From: Ruminococcus sp. CAG:488
GTDB lineage: Bacteria > Bacillota > Clostridia > Oscillospirales > Acutalibacteraceae
Reading direction: 5' to 3'
Length of the DNA stretch: 11,082 bases
Assembly: GCA_000434055.1 (NCBI GenBank)
Contig: HF999624.1
Coordinates: forward strand, 1 to 11,082
Shown: positions 1 to 6,559 of the stretch, in pieces
Numbering within the stretch: position 1 is the first letter of the stretch
Layout of the letters: each line of letters opens with the position of its first letter
Translations under genes and position numbers: made by a program
Notes under the pieces: generated by a model
What the model was told of the DNA's origin: nothing
Seen by the model: only the letters and a program-made list of their open reading frames with translations
The model's database searches: none

Positions 1-285
1 GTACGTTTTGTTTTTACAAAACTTTAAGAAATCTTAGTAACCGATGATTAATTGTGAGTGCAAATATTGACGAGTAGATTTTTTGTCAGATTGTTCAAAG
101 CATTGCAGGTAATACTTTCGTATTGCCAAGATGATTTGGGCGATATGACGGGAAATATACCGTCAAGATTTGTGCTTGTCATTTAATCAGTGGTTACTCA
201 GGGTAATTTCTGTTAATCGTTGTTTAATTTTCAAGGTGCATCCTCACTTTTGTCCCGCCTCAGCAGAGCCGTTTCTCAAGTGAGC
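1..285 (-). promoter_or_regulatory. Structured transcript leader, probably of an rRNA operon
   Basis: This is non-coding sequence read leftward from the strong promoter at 292-320. On the minus strand it starts with a 7-bp hairpin (arms 278-284 and 243-249), followed by a CACCTTGAAAATTAAACAAC segment (217-236) that resembles the boxA-like/spacer sequences of clostridial rRNA operons. Next comes a domain closed by a long-range stem (184-198 with 36-50, 13 of 15 positions pairing) that encloses two local hairpins: 160-165/146-151, and 120-127/108-115 with a GAAA tetraloop on the minus strand. A 7-bp hairpin (5-11/16-22) lies at the edge. No 16S sequence is inside the window, so the rRNA assignment is inferred from promoter strength, the boxA-like stretch and the dense pairing. 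A leader for another stable RNA would also fit. The short plus-strand reading frame at 220-447 overlaps both promoters and is not considered a gene. Confidence 0.5.
108..127 (-). other. GNRA-tetraloop hairpin in the leader
   Basis: Eight base pairs (one G-U) enclose a GAAA loop when read on the minus strand, with a C-G closing pair. GNRA loops are typical of folded RNAs, which supports transcription of this strand. It lies inside the long-range stem 36-50/184-198. Confidence 0.55.
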
Positions 286-291
286 TTTGCT

Positions 292-320
292 ATTATACCA
301 AACCGCCCCCTTTTTGTCAA
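292..320 (-). promoter_or_regulatory. Consensus extended sigma-70-type promoter
   Basis: Minus-strand TTGACA (320-315) is followed by exactly 17 bases and TATAAT (297-292). A TG one base before the -10 makes it an extended -10 promoter. The sequence upstream of the -35 (321-350) is A-rich on this strand, like an UP element. Perfect consensus is unusual for ordinary genes and typical of stable-RNA promoters. Transcription should start near 284-286 and run left out of the window. Confidence 0.85.
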
Positions 321-433
321 CACCTTTTTTCAATCTTTTTCCCTTTTTTATTACCTCTCCTCCAACTCCTCCGCGTGTTGCTTTTCGTATGTTTTAAGCG
401 TTATTATCGTTTTTTACTGTTTTCATAAAACCA

Positions 434-463
434 TTGACACCATGTGACATGAAGATATATAAT
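434..463 (+). promoter_or_regulatory. Promoter of the metallo-beta-lactamase-fold gene
   Basis: TTGACA (434-439), an 18-base spacer and TATAAT (458-463) form a near-ideal housekeeping promoter. The predicted start near 470 leaves a 5' UTR of about 24 bases before the ATG at 494. The TTG of this -35 box can be misread as a start codon in frame with the gene. Confidence 0.8.
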
Positions 464-493
464 ATTTCAGTAAAATATTTAAGGAGAATTGAC

Positions 494-1789
494 ATGACAC
501 TTGAAGAATTTATTACAGCTCTCGGCGTCCCGACAATTGGAACGGTCTTGGGCGAACCAATAAACTGCGGCGCAGGTCTTGCGATTGATGACGAAACAAA
601 CGGCGGTGAGGACGACTCATATATGCTCGTTCTCGGCGATGTAACATCTAAAATGTACCGTGATTTTCTTGCTTCACTTGTGGGAACAGGACGTAAAGAG
701 ACATTTCACCGTGAATTCAACGGCAATATTTTTGCCGAGTTTTCCGACGGTGACAGAATTATTTATACATACTACACTGCCGAAACAATGCTTGCAAGAA
801 TTATTTTTGATAATGCAAGCTCTCCCATTTCCGAGATAAACGATATGTCGGACGACGTTCGAGGCGATACGGCGCTTATGCAGTTCTCTCTGCGTTACGG
901 CAAGATGATTCGCTTCCACAGCTGCGACTGCGGCATGCTTTACGCAATGAGAATGCGTGACAATTCCGTTATCATCATTGACGGCGGCGAGATTGAGCAG
1001 TGCACGGAGGAAGCATGTGATGAATTTATGCGCCGCCTTGAGGATCTTACAGGTAAAAAAAGAGGCGAAAAAATCCGTGTTTCGGCTTACCTTTGCACCC
1101 ACAATCACGACGACCACATGGATTTTTTTATCAAGCTTCTCAAGCGTGAAAATGATGTTCTCGACGTTGAGCGTGTGATGTTCAACTTCCCGTCAAAGAC
1201 CTTGCTTGAATACGGAATCCCGTGTGCGAACAAGCTTAGAAGCAGAATCAAAAAATACGCTCCGAACGCTAAATTTCTCAAGCTCCACACGGGTCAGACG
1301 GTGCGTTTCCCAGATGCGAGAATTGAGGTTCTCTCAACTCACGAGGACATACTCCCCCGCTCCACCCGTGCAAGCGGCAACGACGTCTACAGAAGCGTTA
1401 ACGAAACATCTACGGTTTTCCAGATCATTTTTGACGATTGCTCCGTCATTTTTCTCGGCGATGCGGAGGAAACAAACGGAGAAGCTCTGCTTGCGCTTTA
1501 CGGCAGAAACTCGCTTTCCTGCAAATATCTTCAGTGCGCTCATCATCTCATAAATGACGACAGAAATATTTATAACAATGTTAAAGCGGAGAAGCTTCTC
1601 ATTCCGCAGTGCCGCTATATTGCCATGACAAGCGAGTGCGACAACACACGCTATTTCACTCAGCTTTTCGGCGAAGAAAATATGTACTATGCAGGCGACT
1701 GCACCTATGTTTTCACCGTTAAAGACGGCAATGAGAGAATTGATTACTTTGAACAAAAGGGCTACCTCTACGACAACAGCGGATATTGA
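494..1789 (+). CDS. Metallo-beta-lactamase-fold hydrolase, ComEC/Rec2-like
   Basis: A 431-residue protein with no signal peptide or membrane segment, so probably cytoplasmic. The metallo-hydrolase domain fills the C-terminal two thirds. It has an IIDGG strand (about 161-165), the metal-binding motif THNHDDH (His203, His205, Asp207, His208), the LGDAE motif with Asp323 and an AHH motif with His350/His351. These are the ligands expected for a two-metal (usually zinc) hydrolase. The DGG and GDAE pattern resembles the stand-alone domain related to the C-terminus of ComEC/Rec2. The first 120 or so residues are not a family I recognise and may set substrate choice. The start is the ATG at 494, which has AAGGAG at 481-486. 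A TTG 20 codons upstream lies in the -35 box and cannot be in the mRNA. The gene is monocistronic between its own promoter and the terminator at 1816-1852. The substrate is unknown; phosphodiester or nucleotide hydrolysis is only a family-based guess. Confidence 0.85.
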   Translation: MTLEEFITALGVPTIGTVLGEPINCGAGLAIDDETNGGEDDSYMLVLGDVTSKMYRDFLASLVGTGRKETFHREFNGNIFAEFSDGDRIIYTYYTAETMLARIIFDNASSPISEINDMSDDVRGDTALMQFSLRYGKMIRFHSCDCGMLYAMRMRDNSVIIIDGGEIEQCTEEACDEFMRRLEDLTGKKRGEKIRVSAYLCTHNHDDHMDFFIKLLKRENDVLDVERVMFNFPSKTLLEYGIPCANKLRSRIKKYAPNAKFLKLHTGQTVRFPDARIEVLSTHEDILPRSTRASGNDVYRSVNETSTVFQIIFDDCSVIFLGDAEETNGEALLALYGRNSLSCKYLQCAHHLINDDRNIYNNVKAEKLLIPQCRYIAMTSECDNTRYFTQLFGEENMYYAGDCTYVFTVKDGNERIDYFEQKGYLYDNSGY

Positions 1790-1815
1790 TTACATTATAA
1801 TATAATAATAAAAAC

Positions 1816-1852
1816 AGGCTGTGATGATTTTTTCGGTTCGTCACAGCCTTTT
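1816..1852. terminator. Bidirectional rho-independent terminator
   Basis: A 12-bp stem (1816-1827 with 1838-1849, including one G-U pair) encloses a 10-base loop. It is followed by TTTT on the plus strand and by GTTTTT on the minus strand. It sits between two convergent genes, the hydrolase (plus) and the GLUG protein (minus), and can end both transcripts. Confidence 0.85.
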
Positions 1853-1923
1853 AATTATTAACTATGCAGTTTTAGCAGTATAATTGCTTTCGGGGTCACA
1901 AATTATTTCTCAAAACAATAAAG

Positions 1924-3588
1924 TTATTTAAACATATCCTTAATAAGCTTATAAATATTATCAAAGAATACAATTATAAATGCCGACCTTTCTGCAATCC
2001 TTGTCTGAGAAGCGCCGCAATGGCAAAACCTTGTTTCTGTGCCGTTAGCAAACAGCTTAGCATCGCCGTTCGACTTCCAGTCACTGAAGTTGTGACCTGT
2101 CGCCTTATGATTCGGGTCATTTACGGTATCCGTCACCCCGCAATTCCTGCCTGTGCATACCGCCGTCATAGTGCCATCAGTTACACAATCCGCATCGTTG
2201 TTATACATGTAGTCGCCAAAGGCGTGAGTATGCGGTCTTGTATACTTTTCGCCGCATTCGCAAACACCCGTTTCGGTCTGCTTATCTTCATTGACAATAT
2301 ATTCACCGAAAACATGTTCGTGAGATCTTGTATTAATGCCGTCGCAGTTATAACACAAACATTTTGCCGTTTCCGTTCCGGCAGAATCGCATTTATAATC
2401 TCCCCAAACATGTTCATGGAACATTGTCAGCTGAGGATATCCTCGGTTTAAACCGGCCGCATCTCCCACATAATCACCAAAGCCAATATATTCGGGACAC
2501 CAATCATGTTTCAAGCTGTCAACCTTAATGAGATGTAATCTCTCTATGCAATCATCTTGAGCAGAAATGCCCGAATGAGACCATTCCCAGTAGTTTTTAT
2601 AATCTTCATATTGATCAATAATCTTATATCCGGCATCCGAGTCGGCATCGGACAAATCATTTACTTCTTTGCCTTCATAATAAACACGAACCATTGCAAA
2701 AATATCGCCGCTGTAATTACTGCAAAACTTTCCTGCATCATATCCGATAACATCACCGGCAGTGTAGCAATATTTTATTGTTGATCCATAGGTCTCTTTC
2801 GACAATGCTGTGACATAACAGGCGAATCCGCCTGCGGCACCGTCTTTTTCATTCGCATTTACATCTCCGGAATTGTAACAATCCGACACATTACAGTAGT
2901 TAAGATTTATTGCCAAACCACCTGCACTTTTGTATCCCCAAATCGAAGCTTTGTTGTAGCAAAATTTTATTGTAGAATTCTTTATATATCCAAACAATCC
3001 ACCTGCGTTTGCTCCGATTATCGATCCCTCATTTCTACAAGCACTAACTATACAGTTTAGAGCCTCGCCTACCAATCCTCCTGTGTATTTTCCACTTCCT
3101 ATTGCATAAGAATTTAAATAACAATTTTCAAACGTTGTATTTTCTGCAACAGAACAAATCACCGCCGTAGATTCAGATGTTTTATCTGCGACCAATGAAT
3201 TAACAACATTCAGGTTCTTAATTACAGCGTCTTTACAATTTTCAAAAAGGCTCGAGTTTAAAAACAAACCACTTATTGTGTAACCCTGACCGTCAAATAC
3301 GCCGTTAAAAGTTTTAACAGGTGAGAAGCTTTCAGGCAACTCAGACGAACCGTTATACAATGGATTATTGTTCTTGTCAATCGAAAAATCTCCGTCATTG
3401 ACAGTAATATCGTTTAGCAAAATAACTTTCGTATCGCTGAAATCAGTATCAAGCTCAGAAAGCCTTTTCAAATCCTCAGCAGAAGATATTTCAAATGTAT
3501 TATTAATTGCATTTGCTGACATCGGAATAATTGTAATGATCAACACCATTGAAAGCAAAAATGCTGATATACGTTTTGTTATTTTCAT
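1924..3588 (-). CDS. Secreted GLUG-motif protein with Cys-rich repeats
   Basis: A 554-residue exported protein of unknown function. Residues 1-27 form a signal peptide (KITKR, a hydrophobic core, then cleavage after SANA). Residues 93-108 (FNGVFDGQGYTISGL) are the usual opening of GLUG proteins. At least three GLUG-type repeats follow (about 169-190, 193-216, 221-242), with a degenerate one near 251-280, predicting a beta-solenoid. Residues 391-530 hold four imperfect repeats of the form H-x-F/W-G-D/E-Y ... T-x-T ... C-x-C, as in clostridial surface proteins. The C-terminus (about 534-554) is a hydrophobic/amphipathic tail (SAFIIVFFDNIYKLIKDMFK). There is no LPxTG or SLH anchor. The start is the ATG at 3588 with GGAGG 8 bases upstream. 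An in-frame ATG five codons earlier overlaps that ribosome binding site and is rejected. The gene is divergent from the two-component genes and may be their target. An adhesin or cell-surface role is likely but unproven. Confidence 0.8.
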   Translation of the reverse strand: MKITKRISAFLLSMVLIITIIPMSANAINNTFEISSAEDLKRLSELDTDFSDTKVILLNDITVNDGDFSIDKNNNPLYNGSSELPESFSPVKTFNGVFDGQGYTISGLFLNSSLFENCKDAVIKNLNVVNSLVADKTSESTAVICSVAENTTFENCYLNSYAIGSGKYTGGLVGEALNCIVSACRNEGSIIGANAGGLFGYIKNSTIKFCYNKASIWGYKSAGGLAINLNYCNVSDCYNSGDVNANEKDGAAGGFACYVTALSKETYGSTIKYCYTAGDVIGYDAGKFCSNYSGDIFAMVRVYYEGKEVNDLSDADSDAGYKIIDQYEDYKNYWEWSHSGISAQDDCIERLHLIKVDSLKHDWCPEYIGFGDYVGDAAGLNRGYPQLTMFHEHVWGDYKCDSAGTETAKCLCYNCDGINTRSHEHVFGEYIVNEDKQTETGVCECGEKYTRPHTHAFGDYMYNNDADCVTDGTMTAVCTGRNCGVTDTVNDPNHKATGHNFSDWKSNGDAKLFANGTETRFCHCGASQTRIAERSAFIIVFFDNIYKLIKDMFK

Positions 3589-4000
3589 ATTGTGAACCTC
3601 CATTCATATTTATACGCTCATGTGATTCATCTTAACGATTAAATAAATATATTATTTTCCCTAAATATTGCATAAATCAAGCAATCTCCTAATCTGTTTA
3701 AACCATTATAATCACAACCTTAATTCTAATAAAAGTTCCATAACCTTGAATTATTCGCCAAAGCATGATACAATAATTCAAACAACAACTTTTGTTATAT
3801 TATACTACTAAAACAAAGTTATTTTTCGATTTTTGGTTTAATGGTCGAATTTTATTATTTATTCCCGTTATTTATAATCAAGATTTTTGAAAGTACATGA
3901 TTTGTTGCCGTTCATGCAAACTTTCAAAGAACAATTTTTTCTGAAGTTAAAATTCAATGAGTAATTATTGCACCGTTTAGAAAAAGGAGATGAAATATTT
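3589..4000. other. AT-rich divergent intergenic region
   Basis: This is a control region of about 400 bases between the minus-strand GLUG gene and the plus-strand regulator gene. It contains the GGAGG site of the GLUG gene (3597-3601, minus), a TATAAT on the minus strand at 3710-3705 without a good -35 partner, and a plausible plus-strand promoter at 3746-3774. I found no AgrD-like peptide gene on either strand and no convincing pair of AgrA-type binding repeats. Confidence 0.6.
3746..3774 (+). promoter_or_regulatory. Likely promoter of the two-component operon
   Basis: TTGAAT (3746-3751), 17 bases and TACAAT (3769-3774), with TG one base before the -10 (3766-3767), give an extended -10 promoter. 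It predicts a 5' UTR of about 220 bases before the ATG at 4001. No obvious riboswitch fold was recognised in that leader. Confidence 0.5.
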
Positions 4001-4711
4001 ATGATATGCATTCATATTTGTGACGACAATTCTTTTGATTTAAGTCAAATACAAGACGAATTAATGTTATATATGAAAACAAATAACGTTTCATTTAAGA
4101 TTGATTCTTTTCTCAATCCCGGAAAATTAATATATGAGCTTCAGGACAATAAAATAGCCGATATATACATATTGGATGTCTCTATGCCTTGCAAGAATGG
4201 CTTTGAATTAGCCGAAGAGATACGCAAGCACACCCAAAAATCCATCATTATATTTTTAACTTCAATAGAACATCAGGCCTCTCTCGGCTACAAAGTCAAA
4301 GCATTCAGATACATTGCAAAAATCAATATGCGCTGCGAACTTCAGGAAGCAATAAAAGATGCTGTCGATGAAATAAATACCGATGCGAGTAAGGTTCTTA
4401 CAGTCCGACATTACAATGATTTCTGGAGAGTTCCATACAGCGACATTATATCTGTATCCAAAATTTCCAGACAGCTTCAAATCGAAACAGTTTCATTTGG
4501 CACATTAACAGACAATCGTGGAATCAAAGAGCTGTACAACCTCCTTGACGACGATAATTTTTTGTTTATTGATCGAGGCTCATTTATCAACATTGATTAT
4601 ATAAAACAGATAAGTGGAAATATAATTACGCTAAAAAACGGTAAATTCCTGCCGATAAGCCGCAGAACCGTTCAATCCTTTAAACAAGAATTGCTAAATC
4701 GCTGGAATTAG
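4001..4711 (+). CDS. LytTR-family response regulator (AgrA-like)
   Basis: A 236-residue cytoplasmic transcription regulator. Residues 1-120 are a receiver domain with the acidic pair Asp8/Asp9, phospho-acceptor Asp59 in YILDVSMP, Thr87 and Lys107. Residues 132-236 are a LytTR DNA-binding domain with the typical FLFIDRGSFINIDYI and LKNGKFLPISRR segments; this fold binds paired direct repeats upstream of its targets. The length matches AgrA/VirR-type regulators. The start is the ATG at 4001 with AGGAG at 3985-3989 (11 bases apart). A TTG 11 codons upstream lies before that site and was not used. The histidine kinase gene follows after 16 bases, so the two are almost certainly one operon. Likely targets are the operon itself and possibly the divergent surface-protein gene. 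Confidence 0.9.
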   Translation: MICIHICDDNSFDLSQIQDELMLYMKTNNVSFKIDSFLNPGKLIYELQDNKIADIYILDVSMPCKNGFELAEEIRKHTQKSIIIFLTSIEHQASLGYKVKAFRYIAKINMRCELQEAIKDAVDEINTDASKVLTVRHYNDFWRVPYSDIISVSKISRQLQIETVSFGTLTDNRGIKELYNLLDDDNFLFIDRGSFINIDYIKQISGNIITLKNGKFLPISRRTVQSFKQELLNRWN

Positions 4712-4727
4712 AAAGGGACGAGAAAAA

Positions 4728-6083
4728 ATGAATGTTATTTATACCCTGTCCGAATATCTCGCAACCTTTATCGAGGGATTAACTGCGCTTTTTGTCGCCG
4801 GCAGTCTATCCGTTCCGAAGTATAATTACAAAAAGCATATTCCCATTATTGTTTTTTCAAGTGCAATATACACTGTTTTAATTTCTCTTTTAAATCAGTG
4901 GAAAAGCTATTCAATCGTCACCCTTACATTCGCAATTATTTACACTTTTTTGATATTGCTTTTTGTTTCAAAAGGAAAACTGTTGTTAAAAATAACATCT
5001 TCCATAACAGCGTGGTTTTTTATAATCGCAGTGGATTATGTTCTTACCTATACAATTATAATGATTATCGGCGGCTCTCTTGATATATCAAAGGGCTTTG
5101 CCATAATTATGCAGCCCGGTAAAATCAGAACAATATTTATACTTACAGATAAGATTTTACAAGCGGTGATTTTTATTTTATGCCGAAGATTTTATAAAAA
5201 GCTCGGCACGCTAAACCAACGCAGTCAAATAATGATTCTCATTGTTTCGACATTTTCTTACATTGTAATGCAAATTCTTATGAATCTTGCTATCAGCGAT
5301 TCTGTTCTCACGTTACAAATTGCTATAATTTTTTCTATTTTCTTTTTTGTTTTAACCGTCACCATCTCTATTGCTGCAATAGTCCTCAGTTCGGAATATC
5401 AGGAAAAGAAAAGTGAAACGGAATTAATGCTTCTTTCAAACTCCATGCTTGAGAAAAATTATTCGGAAATGAAGACTGCACAAGGTATAATTTCACAACA
5501 AGTACATGATTTCAAAAATCACCTGCGAATACTTAACGGCTTGATTGAAAGGGATGAAAAAGCCAAAGAATATATTGATGAACTTGTCGGTGAAATTTAT
5601 AATAATTCAAATCGCTGTAATTGCGGAAACGATACCATTGACTCAATTATAAATTGCAAAATGAATGAAGCCGAGATAAACAAAATCTCATTTAGCTATT
5701 CCATTGATATTAATACAGCTATCAAAATTTCATCAGTTGACCTATGCGCTATTTTAGCCAATCAGCTTGATAACGCAATCGAAGCTTGTTTAAAAATATG
5801 CGATGAAAGCAAAAGATTCATTAAATTAAAAATAAGCCAAAAAGAATCAATTCTATTATTCAAGGTCACAAATTCCGTTAACAGTAATCCTTTTGAGAAT
5901 AATGCACTATTAGAAAGCACCAAAAGCAATTCCAACCAAGCCCACGGTTATGGAATAAAAAATATTAAAGCTACCGCTGAGAAATACAGCGGAATATTAA
6001 AGAACGAATATAAAGACGGTATGTTTACTTCTTCTGTTATGATTTCTAAAAAACATTATAACACACAAAAATATACCATTTAG
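4728..6083 (+). CDS. AgrC-like GHKL sensor histidine kinase
   Basis: A 451-residue membrane kinase. About six to seven hydrophobic helices occupy residues 8-221 and form the membrane sensor, as in AgrC-type peptide receptors. A predicted coiled coil (about 222-256) leads to QQVHDFKNHLRIL, where His260 is the phospho-acceptor of the HDxxNH class. The GHKL ATPase domain follows, with the N box ANQLDNAIEAC (Asn345, Asn349) and the G box HGYGIKNI (407-413). It should phosphorylate Asp59 of the regulator encoded just upstream. Members of this family mostly sense peptides, commonly cyclic thiolactones made by AgrB from AgrD, but no agrB or agrD is present here, so the ligand is unknown. The ribosome binding site is the GAAAGGG stretch just before the ATG. 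The gene ends 69 bases before the IS element, with no strong terminator of its own in between. Confidence 0.9.
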   Translation: MNVIYTLSEYLATFIEGLTALFVAGSLSVPKYNYKKHIPIIVFSSAIYTVLISLLNQWKSYSIVTLTFAIIYTFLILLFVSKGKLLLKITSSITAWFFIIAVDYVLTYTIIMIIGGSLDISKGFAIIMQPGKIRTIFILTDKILQAVIFILCRRFYKKLGTLNQRSQIMILIVSTFSYIVMQILMNLAISDSVLTLQIAIIFSIFFFVLTVTISIAAIVLSSEYQEKKSETELMLLSNSMLEKNYSEMKTAQGIISQQVHDFKNHLRILNGLIERDEKAKEYIDELVGEIYNNSNRCNCGNDTIDSIINCKMNEAEINKISFSYSIDINTAIKISSVDLCAILANQLDNAIEACLKICDESKRFIKLKISQKESILLFKVTNSVNSNPFENNALLESTKSNSNQAHGYGIKNIKATAEKYSGILKNEYKDGMFTSSVMISKKHYNTQKYTI

Positions 6084-6101
6084 ACAAATCCCCCCATTTT
6101 C

Positions 6102-6134
6102 AATTTCTAAAGCGTTACGATAACTATAGAAATT
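6102..6134 (+). repeat. 8-bp inverted repeat downstream of the kinase gene
   Basis: AATTTCTA (6102-6109) and TAGAAATT (6127-6134) can form a stem with a 17-base loop in the short gap between the kinase gene and the IS. It lacks a T-tract, so it is at best a weak terminator or a processing structure. Confidence 0.35.
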
Positions 6135-6162
6135 AAACAAGTCCGTAAAAAATGGACAATAG

Positions 6163-6209
6163 AAAAAAGCCCCCTCTTGATGTAAAATAAACATCAGGAG
6201 GGGATTTTT
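6163..6209. terminator. Bidirectional terminator-like hairpin covering the orfA ribosome binding site
   Basis: A 13-bp stem (6171-6183 with 6191-6203, one G-U) has a 7-base loop. It is flanked by AAAAAA on the left and TTTTT on the right, so both strands read as a GC-rich stem followed by a T-tract. The orfA ribosome binding site AGGAGG (6196-6201) lies within the right arm, 8 bases before the ATG at 6210. Transcripts entering from the kinase gene would be ended or have this site hidden. Transcripts coming from the aro side would meet a minus-strand terminator. Confidence 0.7.
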
Positions 6210-6559
6210 ATGCCAAGAAGATATCAACACATAAGTAACTACGAAAATGAAATATTAGAAATGCGAAAAAAGGAGTAACGACAAGAGAAATAGCAGACCG
6301 ATTTGGATTAAGTCGAGAACAAATAAAAGGATTTATCAAAAGAAGAAACAGAAAAATCAGAATGATAGAAGCAGGACAAGTAATTCACAAGAAAGGCAGA
6401 CCCAGCAAAAGCGACAATGGGATACCGCCGTCAATACAAAGGCTGGACAAGCTTGCACAAATGCGATATGTAATAGCAAGCAAAGACAGATATATTAAGC
6501 GATTAGAAATGGAAAACGAGTTGATGCGGGATTTTCTCTCGCTCACAGAAAGGAAGTGA
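6210..6559 (+). CDS. IS3-family transposase OrfA, with -1 frame break
   Basis: This encodes the small helix-turn-helix protein of the IS. The ATG at 6210 has a well-placed AGGAGG and opens a frame that stops at 6278 after 22 residues (MPRRYQHISNYENEILEMRK...). The rest (GVTTREIADRFGLSREQIKG ...) continues in the -1 frame to the stop at 6557-6559. Joining them by one -1 slip gives 116 residues, the usual OrfA length, with an N-terminal helix-turn-helix and a C-terminal coiled coil (about 95-112, RYIKRLEMENELMRDFL) for pairing. The break falls on AAAAAAG at 6266-6272, positioned as A AAA AAG in the starting frame, a textbook slippery heptamer. Either this copy has lost one A from a seven-A run or expression needs frameshifting. 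An ATG at 6362 would give only a 65-residue fragment without the DNA-binding half. The stop overlaps the orfB start by three bases. Confidence 0.7.

Noticed and set aside
220..447. 75-residue plus-strand reading frame
   Set aside because: It runs through both promoters, has no ribosome binding site and resembles no protein.
434..493. TTG start extending the hydrolase by 20 codons
   Set aside because: The TTG is the first base triplet of the -35 box, upstream of the predicted transcript start, and the ATG at 494 has a proper AAGGAG.
3589..3603. ATG at 3603 as start of the GLUG protein
   Set aside because: It overlaps the GGAGG site itself and has no ribosome binding site; the ATG at 3588 has ideal spacing and begins directly with a signal peptide.
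3790..3822. Two GTTAT motifs 24 bases apart as a LytTR binding site
   Set aside because: Flanking bases do not fit the AgrA-type pattern and the repeat is too short to separate from AT-rich background.
3990..4004. Mini-ORF ATGAAATATTTATGA overlapping the regulator start
   Set aside because: Its ATG directly abuts the AGGAG with no spacing, so it is unlikely to be translated; probably chance.
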